Below are positions 33,496-44,608 of a stretch of DNA of 64,000 nt, one piece after another. The translations under genes were made by a program, and so were the position numbers. The notes under the pieces were generated by a model. It was given only the letters and a program-made list of their open reading frames with translations. It had not been told where the DNA came from and did no database searches. The DNA is taken from NCBI GenBank assembly GCA_009733575.1, contig ML769391.1, positions 92,620 through 156,619 on the forward strand, in the 5' to 3' direction. Origin of the DNA: Gymnopus androsaceus JB14 (lineage: Eukaryota; Basidiomycota; Agaricomycetes; Agaricales; Omphalotaceae). The stretch's first letter is position 1; every line of letters begins with the position of its first letter.

Positions 33496-35262
33496 TTATT
33501 CATCTTCGTCATCTTCCTCCTCGTCTTCCTCCTCATCTTCCTCCTCATCGATTTCTTTTTCCTCGCTCTTCCAAGAAAACTCGAGTCCATCATCTATCAA
33601 ACACACCAACATCTTTTCTGCTGAGCTATCCATTACCCGCCCGGCAAAGAGAAAATTTACCGAAACAGCCCGCAGACATCGAACTTTGAGCAGTATAGCT
33701 AATTTTGTGTCTGGCACCCAGCGAGATTTAATCATCTCTGCTAATGCGATATCATCTAGTTGAGAATCTGTCCTGGAGCGAAACTGTAGTACCAGCCGCT
33801 CAAGGTTGGGAAGCAGAATCTCCGTCCCTCGAGTTTCGAACGGATTGAACAAATCCAGACTTTTAACTAATGCTGTTAACTGACCACTTCCCTTCCGCAT
33901 TAGTTGCGGATCTTGCACCATTAGGTTTTGGACAGTGGGCAGAACCGCGAAGAGATGCAACAGTTGGCTGTCTGATAAGGGCATCTCATCCAATTCAAGT
34001 GCAGTAATTTTACACTGGGAACGATGAATGAAAGTTTTGAATGGATGCTGTGGCCAATTGCCGGTGAATGGAAACAAGGAAGAGTAGGAGGAGGAGGATA
34101 TGAGTGCGAGTTTGTTTAGGGAGGGAAGAGTCAGAGAAGTGAAAATCAATTTGAGACTGTCATAGTTGGCTTGAGATGGATCTCCAGCCACTCTGATAGT
34201 CAGATTTTGTAAGTTGAGTAGCTGGACGGGTTGAGTGGCACCAGTATCATCCAGGGGGAGGCCAGAAGGGGGAGGCCATAGCCGGTCATCAAATGCATGG
34301 ATACTCAGTGTTTCGAGACTCCTGCAGAGGTTGAGAGCAGCAAAAACCGCCGGCCCATGGAAGTCATGGAGATTGAAATGAGTGAGCTGGTTCCATGGAA
34401 ATGGTTCTAGAGGATCCTGGAGTTCTCCACACAGAGTAAGTTTTCGAAGCTTCGGCGCACGCGCAAATGCCTGCAGACCCCGAATCATAGTGACGTCTGG
34501 CTCAAGCTCAAGTGTTTCCAGAAGCGGAAGTTCAAGCGTAGACCAGACGTCGGATGGGAGAACAAGGCTCGACATGATGATGGTAACGTTCTGCCACCTA
34601 TCAGCATTCTGAAGCAGAACGTCGACACAGAAACCCACAGTGAGAGTTTCAGTAACTTCAATGCGCAATGTCAATGGATGTGGATGAGACTGACGAAGAC
34701 ACCTTTTCACTGCGTGTTCGGCACGCAGCCTAGAAGTCGGACTTATTATGGTGGTACCCTTAAGGAAGATGCTCGACCAAAGGGGTTTGCACGAAAGTGC
34801 TACACTTCTCCATTTCGCACAGGTGTTGCTCACTGCCCACGCAGGTTGTCTCTGCATGTCGAAAGACGTGTCGTCGTCGTCGCCACGCGCGCCCCGAGCG
34901 ACTGTGTTACCACCCAAGCCGCAGAAAACAAATATCAGATTAAGAACCTCATTAGGAACTTTTCTAATTGGCGCTAGAATCGAACGTGCCCATGGTTCGA
35001 CATAGTGTCGAAGGAAGTTGCATTTATGATTGAGTGATAGGATTTTGGCTTGGAGTCGCGATATTTCGGCAGAATAATCTGCTATATCTTTTTCGGTATC
35101 TTCCAAAAGCTGCATTACCTCGGAGGCTTGTTTCGGAGGGACAAGCTCATCAGAGCTTAGATACCGGCGCATGGATGTTATGGCGTCGCCTGATACACGA
35201 GAAGGAGTGGTATTCATGCTTTGCTTGCATGTTGGGCAAAGCTCGAGCTCCGAGTTGGCCAT
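33496..35262 (-). CDS. F-box domain protein with acidic tail, 588 aa
   Basis: Single exon. It begins MANSELELCPTCKQSM, a CxxC pair. A coiled segment LLEDTEKDIADYSAEIS follows, then the F-box core RKVPNEVLNLIFVFCG (about residues 100-115), NTCAKWRSVALSCKPLWSS, an LRR-like central region, and the family signature AEMIKSRWVPD...GRVMDSSAEK. The last 20 residues are almost all Glu/Asp. Closest relatives in this window are 3923-5677 (inverted orientation, 30 kb away) and the relic at 722-2229. A role as substrate receptor of an SCF ubiquitin ligase is inferred from the F-box. Confidence 0.88.
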   Translation of the reverse strand: MANSELELCPTCKQSMNTTPSRVSGDAITSMRRYLSSDELVPPKQASEVMQLLEDTEKDIADYSAEISRLQAKILSLNHKCNFLRHYVEPWARSILAPIRKVPNEVLNLIFVFCGLGGNTVARGARGDDDDTSFDMQRQPAWAVSNTCAKWRSVALSCKPLWSSIFLKGTTIISPTSRLRAEHAVKRCLRQSHPHPLTLRIEVTETLTVGFCVDVLLQNADRWQNVTIIMSSLVLPSDVWSTLELPLLETLELEPDVTMIRGLQAFARAPKLRKLTLCGELQDPLEPFPWNQLTHFNLHDFHGPAVFAALNLCRSLETLSIHAFDDRLWPPPSGLPLDDTGATQPVQLLNLQNLTIRVAGDPSQANYDSLKLIFTSLTLPSLNKLALISSSSYSSLFPFTGNWPQHPFKTFIHRSQCKITALELDEMPLSDSQLLHLFAVLPTVQNLMVQDPQLMRKGSGQLTALVKSLDLFNPFETRGTEILLPNLERLVLQFRSRTDSQLDDIALAEMIKSRWVPDTKLAILLKVRCLRAVSVNFLFAGRVMDSSAEKMLVCLIDDGLEFSWKSEEKEIDEEEDEEEDEEEDDEDE

Positions 35263-35513
35263 CGAATCTTCAATGGAGATCCGAGTCCCAAATTAGCTGC
35301 AGAAAATATAATCAGTTCTTGAGTATGCTTACGTTCAAGCTTATCAAAAGTCTGTCGCGTCGTAGAATCGAACCACTCTCTGCTGCAGAGAGGTGATGTA
35401 CGGATCGCGTCGTGAAAGACAAAAAGAAAGGACGGGCGCTTCTTTTAAATTCAAGGGCGCTTGTTTATTGATGACCTTCGCGGTGACGCGGTCACTCATC
35501 TTTTCCTCCAAAA

Positions 35514-36464
35514 ATGCAAACATGGCGACAGTTGTACTGGAACAGAACAAGCAAACGTCTTATGGATGGAATAAGTGACAGTAAAAATCTTCATTTCCCT
35601 TGAATTTAGCTCAAAATCTGACTTTCTGTCTGCAGTTATCCATATGCGCGGCGCGGACGTGCCAGACTCATCTCCAAAGACTCTCTACTCATTCAACTCC
35701 CGAGATGATCTACGAATGTACGCTACTGGATGCGATGCAGATATTGGAGGAAATTCGACTGTAAATTTGGATCTGGACGAGACCAGTGCGCATAATGCTC
35801 AAATTAGCAAGCCTGCGACTGCAAGATTTTGGGGCAACATGCGTGTCGATGTAAAGCCACAGTATCAAGGCAGAGTAAGAGGTGGTTATGCTGCTTTTAG
35901 AAATAAGGTCTGTCTGAGTATCTGATGCTTCCTTTTAATTTATACTGAAAACGAATTACATTTTGTAGCCACGACCGACATTATTCGGTGAATTACTTGA
36001 CGATACCGAGCTCCACGAGTACCTTGCTCTTCGTGTGAGGCTATCTGGCGATCCAATCACACACAACTCTTACTTTGTAAACTTGCAAACCGATGGACCT
36101 ATAACAACTGATGTTTGGCAACATCGGTTATTCTTCCAGAAGAAGGACGAATGGGAAGACATCTTTGTGCGTCCATTTGTCATGTTTATACCGCGTCTCG
36201 TTACCTTATCTTCCTCTCCCAGATCCCGTTCCGAAACTTTGTCCGAACGAACCACGGTGAACTCTCCGACGTACAGCTCAACATGAGCCCCATGCTTCGC
36301 AGTATTGGGATCTCTCTGCTGGGTGGAAACGCCGGTATTGCCGGCAAATACGAGCTCAACATTGACACGTTCCGTGTCGTGAACGAAGAAGATGCTGTTT
36401 CTGACCTCGGTACGTTTGTTCACTTTTTCCTATTCATGACGCCCATTCAGACATTCCCACTTAG
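35514..36464 (+). CDS. Complex I intermediate-associated protein 30 (CIA30) homolog, 243 aa
   Basis: Five exons: 35514-35574, 35636-35907, 35969-36166, 36223-36409, 36451-36464 (732 nt). Conserved blocks: PKTLYSFNSRDDL, GCDADIGGNSTVNLDLDE, GRVRGGYAAFRNK, PTLFGELL, YFVNLQTDGPITTDVWQHRL, and the C-terminal RSIGISLLGGNAGIAGKYEL. This is the CIA30/NDUFAF1 fold, a galactose-binding-like beta sandwich that helps assemble the membrane arm of mitochondrial NADH dehydrogenase. The start MQTWRQLYWNRTSK was chosen because only that frame splices in phase onto exon 2, and it gives a short basic, aromatic N-terminus like that of other fungal homologs. The last exon adds only DIPT. Confidence 0.9.
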
Positions 36465-36900
36465 ATCATCATCCCAATTCCGAAAAAGAGAAGGGACAGA
36501 CATGGGAGGATATCAACATTTAGTTCACTGCATCCACGAATCCATCTATCGTGTATTTTTATCACTTGTATAATACCAACCGAAGATTTGTGCTGGAACC
36601 ATCATTGATTCAAATTTCTCGGATATAAGTCGTTCACGAGGGAGAAAGATTATAAATCCAATGTAATAATCCGTTAAACATTGTCGTATCTATGTCTCTA
36701 TGGTATGAAATGCAAGTACAAATTCGAGAATGTGTTCTACAGTAAAGTATTCGTAAAATCCGTTTGTTGTAAGAACGTATGATGCATGTAGTCGTAAGAC
36801 TCGTCTGAGGAATGAATTAATGTCGTGAACCATGAAAAACGCCTAGGATGAACGGGAACAATAGAAAGATCACACTACGGTAACGGTATGCAGATAGGAC
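36465..36900. other. Convergent intergenic stretch
   Basis: Lies between CIA30 and the minus-strand membrane protein. Nothing recognised. Confidence 0.5.
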
Positions 36901-38845
36901 TTAACCCGTCAAGTACTTCCACATCGCAGTCATAACGGGACTTGTAGGCCTCTCCACAGGTTCCTCCTTCACTTCCGGTTCTTCATCACTTCCAGCTATC
37001 GCAACAGAATCCGCAACCACAACCGGCAACGTCTGTTCGGCCTCAGCTTCGGTCTCGGTAGCGGAAGGAGGTTCAACAGTAGCGGGCTCGGTAGCTTGAG
37101 CTTCTTCCACCACGGGTGCAACTGGCTCGATAACACTGACAGGCGCAATGACGATCTCATTTTCATCGAGGGCTTCCACGAACTTGGTCCCACTGGTAGG
37201 AGACAGCGGAGCTTCCGGGACGTGTACTTCGTTCTGAGAAAAGTTGGCAAGCTCGACTTCGGGAATGACAGGAGCCTCTTCTTGATCAGCTTCGTCGTCG
37301 ACTTTGACAAAGGCAGCATGTACAGGCTTGTGTACCGGCGGAGATCCAGTCGGTTTAGTTCCGGTAGTATTGCTAGCAGGGAGTGGTCGGAGTGGTCGGA
37401 GTAGGAGTGGGAGTAGTGTCGACCTCTTTAGCCGGAGTAGCACCGGGGGCTGTCTTGGTTGTCCACGTACTAGGAACCAGCGCGACGGGAAGCAGCCAGG
37501 TCGCATTGAGGATGACTCCGTAACCTATCATACACAGACCCAAGTCAATATCTAGATAATGGAAAGATACACAGCTGAAGCTCACCAGAATCATAACCGT
37601 TGATAGTACTCCAGCTCCAGGAAATGAACGTCCCGATATAACTGACGTAAGGTACTATCTTCTGCAAGAGCAAGATTATTGGCTGCACTGCGGCCGGGAA
37701 GATCGTTACAGGAAGATGGCGAATAGCCACGTCAAGGCGGTAGAAATCATCGTTGCACGCTTCACAGCTTCGACCTCTTGGTTGGACAAAACGGTCATCA
37801 CGGGAGGGGGAAGGAATCTGCTGAGCATAAGCAAAGATCCACGTATCGAAAAAGAGAGATATACGTACATGCGATAACCCCACCAGGTAGCCTCAACGGA
37901 GATCTTGGTCGTGGAGGGCAACCAGACTTTCTTGACCTTGGCGGGTGTGGTTTTTGGTACGCTAGGACTAGCAGGAGCACTAGTGGGAGGCTCAGCAGTC
38001 TGACCTTTCTTGCCATGGAAGGGCCACCATTTCCATCCTGTAGCGAGCATCACAGTGGAAGGGTTATGATTAGACTCGGAATCCACGGGAACGAGCGCAA
38101 ATTCCGCTACTTCAACCTTGTCGCCGTCTGTAGGTTCGAGAGGAACGTATAGCATGACGGTGCCAGGACTCGGCGGGGGGTACAGTGCTCTCGTCTCCAT
38201 CGCTGCTAGAGGTCTGGTTCCCTTCCTGCTCGCCAGCGGGAGGTGCAAGAGATCAGCAAGATGCTCCACACAGTCGGCCATTCCTCCTTCTTTCCGTTCA
38301 TGACATTCGGGTTGGAAAGAAGGTTGATAAGGTGCGGATCTTGGAATATGAACTGCCGATGAAGGAGGAATAGGGCATCCCGAAGCGTCCTGGTCTGGAG
38401 GAGAAGGTGCAGGAGCAGGTTCAGGGGTATCAGGATGGATAACGGCGGGTAAAGTGCTAATGAGCTCTCTGATTTTATGAGCGAGAGTACTAGGATCATC
38501 ATCGTCGTCGTTACCGTTACCATCTTCGGGAGATTCTGCAGGAGCATCCGAAGATTTTTCGCTACTGGGCGAAGTGGATGTTTCGACTGGAGACGAATCG
38601 CTGAGCGGATGAGCGACTTGAGACTCTTTGTGACCTTTGAGCTTGGCGAGCTGCTTGAAACGCTTAAAGGCGTGAAATTTGTGTTTGGGAGGATGGATTT
38701 CTGTAGTTTCGTGTACTCCCTCTTCGGCGACTGCTACTTCCTCTCCTACCTTCTGTTCCAAGGTAGGGCTGAGAATATCAGAGCTTTCTACTGCAGCAGG
38801 AGATTCTGCGAGTTCAGCTTCGCCTGAAATCTGAGCAGATGCCAT
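36901..38845 (-). CDS. Low-complexity protein with central hydrophobic segments, about 555 aa
   Basis: Five exons fit: complement of 36901-37372, 37467-37524, 37586-37687, 37759-37817, 37869-38845 (1668 nt). The N-terminal 230 residues are Ser/Pro/Glu-rich and disordered-looking, with a basic patch HKFHAFKRFKQLAKLKGHK. A more ordered block (RALYPPPSPGTVMLYVPLEP ... ATGWKWWPFHGKKG) follows. Then come two apolar stretches (PIILLLQKIVPYVSYIGTFI; GVILNATWLLPVALVPS), which may be membrane helices, and an acidic Val/Glu/Pro-rich tail. Two introns (37688-37758 and 37373-37466) were placed mainly to keep frame; the second spans a Thr-Pro repeat region, where a repeat-length frameshift is an alternative. 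I do not recognise the family. Confidence 0.65.
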
Positions 38846-39380
38846 GAGAGTAAGAGAAAGAGCACCAAACCAAAAATCGGATGCATATTTGACTGGCAGC
38901 AGCGCCAAGAGTCGATCGAACTCAATGTCACATCGCTTGCGGCTCGAGTTTTCGTTTATCCATTCCCTATATGCTAAAGTAAAAACAGATTTTCTTTGCG
39001 CAAGGAAAGGTCTCAAATTGGAACATTGAATGTGAACGTCATGAAGGAACTGAAGAAAGTATTTTAGCGCTCAAGTTTCGTCGCGTATAAAAGTTTTTCA
39101 TTGGACGCTTGGTATGTACAAGTATTCTACACTGTACTTGGAGCAAATCAGCTCAGCTGGGCTTCAGATTGTCTGTCTGACGAAAAAAAAAAAAAAAAAG
39201 GACGACTAGTTATACACTGGTTAGAGAACGAATTGTGAATGAAAAAGAGTGGAAGTAGCGCCAGACATGGAAAAGTAGCAGACAAGAACAAATATGTATC
39301 GATACAATAGCGAACGCTTCCAGCGTTCTGAATTTAAGAACGAAAAACGCATTTCTTTCTTCTTCTTCTTCTTCTTCCTC
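38846..39380. other. Intergenic stretch with A17 tract and TTC repeat
   Basis: A run of 17 A at 39183-39199 and a TTC microsatellite at about 39357-39379, next to the 3' end of the 7TM receptor gene. No gene seen. Confidence 0.6.
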
Positions 39381-41599
39381 TCACCCATCTTCTTCCCTCG
39401 TCGACTCCAAAGAACCTTTCGGACTATACATTCTGTTGTAGTGCTCGGCCAGTATCATCGACCCAGTCCTTTCAACGCTAGCAAGCAAAAGAGGGCGCAA
39501 TCGCGCTGCTGCAGAAGCTGTTGGATCCGGGGAAGGCATGGATGAAGGGAAATTCGGCTTGACAGCACTCAACATTGGTTGGTTGTTGGGTGCTCCTCTG
39601 GAATTTTGCCTCGATAGCCACTCGGATACGTCTAGATCACCAGACGCCGAAGACACAGTAGACGCAGCTGAATACCGCGTATTATCGTCCTCGGTTCGGG
39701 GAGAAGACGAGCCTTTCCTCGGTGTAAGGGAAGGTTGCGTAGCGGCAGGGTATGTTATAGGACTGTATGACGAAGCCAGAGAGAGTTGGGACGATACTGA
39801 TGGGTGTGAAGCATGGTCAAGGTTCAAACGGGAAGGTGTAGGAGTGCGACGAGGTGGAACTGGAAGACTGCTGATTGAGCTGGAGGATTTCTTATGTGGG
39901 ATGTGAACGCCGACCGGAGGACGAGCTGCAACCATACTCCCAGGAGCTTCAACAACGATGCTGTCATTCAAGGTCGACACTGGGGAGATCTGCCGGTTCA
40001 CGTCGTCTGAGGTGATGAATCGGAATTGAGCACTCGAAACACGCTCGGGATACGAGACTGTGGGACTAGGATCGTAGGACGACGCCGAGCTTGAAGAAGG
40101 GCCCGTGGCTCGGTATTCCTGGATCATAGCGTCGGTCAAGTTTAATTGCAAAGGACCTTTCGAGTCCGTCGCAAACGAATCCGTTGTAAAGCGCTTGAAC
40201 GTCTCCCCAGTGCCGAAGCTTTCCAGATCCCCTTGCTGGAATCCATTTATTGACTTTGCCTCAAAGGCGGGAGTAAGGACCCTGAACGTGTTGAACAAAA
40301 GAAGGGCATTAACAACACCTTGACGATCGGGTAAGTAAATTAGAACAAAAAAGATGAAGAACCGAATTACCTAGTGTGAACCAACAGACAAAAGCAAACA
40401 CCACCACCTGGAAGGGAATCACCGTGCCTCCAATGCCTACCGATCGAGTTACGGCGTACGGGACAAGAAGCAGAATGTAAGCTGATGAATGCAGTTTAGA
40501 ACATACTCGGGAAAAGGAGTAGCATGAAAACTAACCCGCAGGATACCTTACATACAGTACGTCAATTTCTTTTAGCACTGGATACGGGTTCGGGAAGGCT
40601 CACCATAACATACTTCGCGCAATACTGGCAACAAACCGCTGATAAGGGGAGCCCGAACGGTCGCTGCGATGGTCTTCAGGGCTCAGACCCTTGATGGTAA
40701 TGGTTCCATGCAGGACAAGGAAGATGAGGGTATACAATACGGCTGATATCACTGCCCCTACGAAAATCTTTCATAATTACCGTACTTAGTGGAATGTTCA
40801 TGACGAGAATGGGAGATCCGGCTCACCGGAAGAAGGTGAAAGAAAAACAAATGCCACGGAAAAGTTGGTCTCACGCCGCATGCTAACGCGGAGGGCCCGT
40901 AAAGAGGACCCATCTGCGGTAGAAGGGGAACGAACGCTAGAAACCGGGGTAAGTACTAAACCAAGATTTTAAATGCACCACGCGAATGCTCACCAACAGC
41001 TAAAGAAGTGAGCCAGCCAATAATAATTGTGGGACCATAGACGCAGATGGACTGTCTCTTGCGAAGGACAAGGGAATTAAAAGTATGGATTGCAATCGCT
41101 ACAGTGAAATAAGCGGTCGCTATATTTCCAATCTGCATGACAGTGGCTATAATTCTTAATAGTCAAAATAGATCGAGTGGCGTTAATGAAAGGAAGGAAC
41201 CTTGAGATGTGCAGAGAGCATCTAAGACAAGCAATGCAAATAAGTACGGATTTTATAGGACAGTCCAGTGAACGTACTGTCTGTGATAGCATGGTTCACC
41301 AAGAACGGAAGACCCATCAATCCAGCAATCCCATTAATCATGTTCGCAATGAGCAAGCAAGCAGCATAATATCCCAGCTGAGTATTGAAGAGGGATTGAG
41401 CAATATTTTCTCCCAGAAGCCGAAGGACACCCATCCACAAAACGCGCAAAAATATGCAAAACAGGGCTAGCGTCGAAAGAATTGCGAAAGCGTTAACTGC
41501 CTGGAAAACGAAGATGCTTTAGATAGATTTCTCGCAGAGCTTATTTGGACATACAATCGCGCCTGCCATTTCGTTTTCTGGAATTGGGACAATCTCCAT
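39381..41599 (-). CDS. Git3/cAMP-receptor-like 7TM receptor, 591 aa
   Basis: Nine exons: complement of 39381-40318, 40371-40481, 40536-40546, 40604-40767, 40827-40936, 40994-41146, 41201-41221, 41278-41500, 41555-41599 (1776 nt). Hydrophobic segments run in order: NAFAILSTLALFCIFL, YYAACLLIANMINGIAGLMG, GNIATAYFTVAIAIHTFNS, ICVYGPTIIIGWLTSLA, IFVGAVISAVLYTLIFLVLH, AYILLLVPYAVT, VVVFAFVCWFTLGVVNALLL. Motifs such as the CTSQ..MQIGN..TA loop and AIAIHTF resemble fungal glucose/nutrient-sensing GPCRs (Git3/Gpr1 and cAMP-receptor-like classes), which act through a G-alpha on adenylyl cyclase at the plasma membrane. The long Ser/Pro/Thr tail (about 290 residues) would be cytoplasmic. Two exons are very small (21 and 11 nt). 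Confidence 0.88.
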
Positions 41600-42078
41600 T
41601 GCGAGAACTTGGGAAAACAATAGATCTGCAATAGACTGTAGAGAAATGGAACGCCAACTGGCCGTCCAGCGCCGGTCGTCGAGAAAAACTCGAAAAGAAA
41701 GGGAACCGGTCCTGAACGAAGGAAAAAATTGAAAGCTGACAGAAGAGGGGAAGATGGAAAAACTTAAATAAGTATAACGACTACTAAGTATGATCTGCCT
41801 ATGCGCCTGATTGCCGCCGATATAGGCAGCCTCTTGGCTTCCAGGTTTAGAGTGATGGTAGGTGATGGTCGCAAATTTGCGATAGATACCAATTGAATTA
41901 AACCTGCTCAATACAGATGCACGCTAGCAACGCTCAGGATAGTAATACAGTCGATGGATTTCTGGAATCCTCTGGAACAGTCCGCTGGAAAACTGGACCG
42001 ACGAGCATCATAGACTTGGCACAGGTCGTCGGTATGTCGAATCTGGCGCAGACCATTCACGTCCTATTGAAGAATTTT
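41600..42078. other. Receptor 5' flank and polymerase 3' flank
   Basis: Promoter side of the 7TM receptor gene and 3' end side of the DNA polymerase eta gene. No further gene recognised. Confidence 0.5.
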
Positions 42079-44494
42079 TCAATCCCCTTGGGCCCGCCCT
42101 CTTTCTTCTGTTTCTTCGAAGACCCAACTTTTCCCCTTACGGGACGTTGAACTGGGTCCAACTCGATCCGCGTCCGGCTCTACTTCCCGAGCGACTAGTT
42201 GAGCAAAGTGAAAATCAGCATGCTCGTTCTTCATATCTGCTAGAGCCTGCGCTCTATCCTCTGCGTCGGTGATGGACGATAATAGTTTCGTAGATAGCGA
42301 AAATGTTTTGTGGCATTCTGGGCATGTGAAAGAGGTTGCATGCTGGTCGGTGTCTGGGCGAGAGGGTAGAGCAGCCGCATCTGTTTCTCTTTCCGGACGT
42401 TTCTGGGAAGCATCATTTCTGTCCTCTCTAGGACGCTTGATCCCTGAAGCAAAAAACACGTCGATGCTTTGCTGGTTTTCCTCCGTAACTTCGATGCCCG
42501 TAAACCCCAAGGAGAGAACGGTGATCTTCATAGGACCAGTCTGAGCGTTCCCTACGAGTTCCTTCCAAAGCTTTCCTCCAGCTGCGGCAATCACATCCAC
42601 AGTAACCTCTTTGGTGAACGGAAAGGGTGCCTGCTTGGATCGACTCGTCTCATTGTAACCTACAAGAAATACTCAACAGCTTGGTTGAAGGACAGAAACA
42701 TACTCATACCTCGACTTGCATGCAGGACAAGCGTCTTGGGCCACAAGTTCGGTCTTTCTTTTCGGGCGTCGTTGAGTCTCAACGCCAGTTCAGCAGCGAG
42801 AACGCGAATCCAGTGAAAACCATCCGCCGGCTTCGTGATAGGTTTTTGAAGTGCTTTGGCAGCCATCATACTTTTGTTGACGGCGGGTTTTTCTTTGACT
42901 GTTTTACATGAGTAGACGTTCGTGTAAGAATATGACATGTTTACAGACCTTCGGACCTATCGATACCGCTGTTCAACCATCAGTCGACTTGAACATGAAA
43001 GACTCGGGAATCTCGTACCGCAAGATCTCGTACACCCATATCGCGTTCTCTCCAAATTTAGCCTGCATCTCTTCTAAACACGCAGTTAATATCTGCAGAT
43101 ATCGAAAACATGGATCAGCTAACCTAGTGAAACAGATCTTTGAACGGTCAAATCAAGTGGAAGACATCGCTTCAAACAAGTAGAACCTACAACAAATCTG
43201 CGACTGTGGAAACATCGTATTCTTTAGCAAGAGCATCTCCCAACTTGCCACCCAAGAATCGAATCTGATGAATCTTCCAGTCAGCCTATTACCTTGAACG
43301 TCTGACAATTGTATGGCACCTTTTGAAATTCGAGTGGCTTTAGATAGTTTGGAATAGCACAGTTGCGTAGAATGGTCTGTAGTCCCGTGCGATGAGTCTT
43401 ATACTAGGACATTCGAAAAGGTCAAATACCTGGGAATAAGGCTTTCTGTATGAAGCACAAAGCTTTCATGGTCATTAAAGATATGCTTCTTCAAAACCAA
43501 TAATAGACTCCTACTTTGGCGAGAAATTTGTTCCTAGCAAGACCCTAGTACATAGAATCAGTAGAATTTCAGTCAGTGCGTGAAATCAACGATCGGCTTA
43601 CAGCAGAAGTAGTGTACCCCAGTTCGTTAGCGATATCGACTCGTACTTTATGCATCATCTCGGCTGCAATTTGCAGAGCTATATCATGCCATGTAACAGG
43701 ATCTCTCTGTACCTCAGTGACTGTCTCGGATTCTGTCTCGGCTAGGTTGATGGGTACAAGGTGCGAATCGGTGCCCCAATCGATGGGCGGAGGTTCTGGG
43801 AGAGGCGTATCAGCGCCATTCGGGGCGTCTGGCGGCACCTGAGCGAGATATGGGTATCGTTGTAGAAGGACTTGTCGTACAGGTTTCGTAAAATCGATGA
43901 ATGCTTCGTCAATGGACGCCTTTTCTACCCGAGATCATCAAGTTGTGCAATGGCGCCAATGCAGAAAAAGCTTACCTATCTCTGCACCAGGTAGCCCTTC
44001 TTTGAACATGGCCAATATTTTGGCACTTTCTCGCCTATAATAGTCCAGTGACACCTATGTATCTATCATAAATACATGGAGAGTAGAAAGAAGCTCAACT
44101 GTTAGCGTACCTTGTGCGTCCGAGAGTCGACATTATCCCAGTACCCAGGTTCTGCCTCTCCTTCTTTGTAAGTTTGGACATGCACTATGATGAGCTCCTT
44201 GCAACGCTCCTTCGCGTCTTTGAGTTTGTGGAACCGTGTAATGCCAAATTTGCGCGCGGGATAATTCACAGCAATTATTCCTTCCCATTGAAGAACCACA
44301 AGAGGTTTATCTGTTATCCCTAGGCGAACCATTTCGCATGCAGCGTAGAAGGCGTCGCTATCGCATAATCCGACGACTCGAAGAGGATCACGGACACCGA
44401 GGTTTTGTTGCAATACATGACGATAAGTTACCACCGGATCCAGGTCGTCAAAGTCCTGAGCTTTAGCTTTGCCTTTTTGGTGTGTCGGAATCAT
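42079..44494 (-). CDS. rad30: DNA polymerase eta (Y-family translesion polymerase)
   Basis: Many exons on the minus strand. Those resolved: 44111-44494, 43976-44054, 43602-43924, 43515-43544, 43430-43462, 43320-43376, then one from 43264 leftward and others to the stop at 42079. Motifs in order: catalytic DSDAFYAACEMVRLG (Asp of CD and Glu of ACE as metal ligands), KFGITRFHKLKDA, SIDEAFIDF (the second acidic pair), GLARNKFLAKLCASYRKP and NYLKPLEFQKIRFLGGKLG, then the little-finger region with RVLAAELALRLNDARKE. The C-terminus has CPECHKTFS ... NEHADFHFAQ, a UBZ-type ubiquitin-binding zinc finger that recruits the enzyme to ubiquitinated PCNA. It copies past UV pyrimidine dimers in the nucleus. 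The start at 44494 is the first ATG of the frame. Confidence 0.93.
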
Positions 44495-44608
44495 GAAAGT
44501 AAGAAAGAAAAGTGGAGAAAAGGTTGGAATCGATGACTCACCTACACACTTGCGCCACAGCCACGTGAGCGCCTCCGCTCTGTTCCTTCTTCGCTCTCCC
44601 CCTCATAA

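Noticed and set aside
35341..35410. tRNA-like box B (GGTTCGATTC on the minus strand)
   Set aside because: No matching T-stem, anticodon arm or acceptor pairing can be drawn around it.
37680..37720. Frameshift in the low-complexity membrane protein
   Set aside because: A 71-bp intron (37688-37758) in correct phase explains the change of frame.
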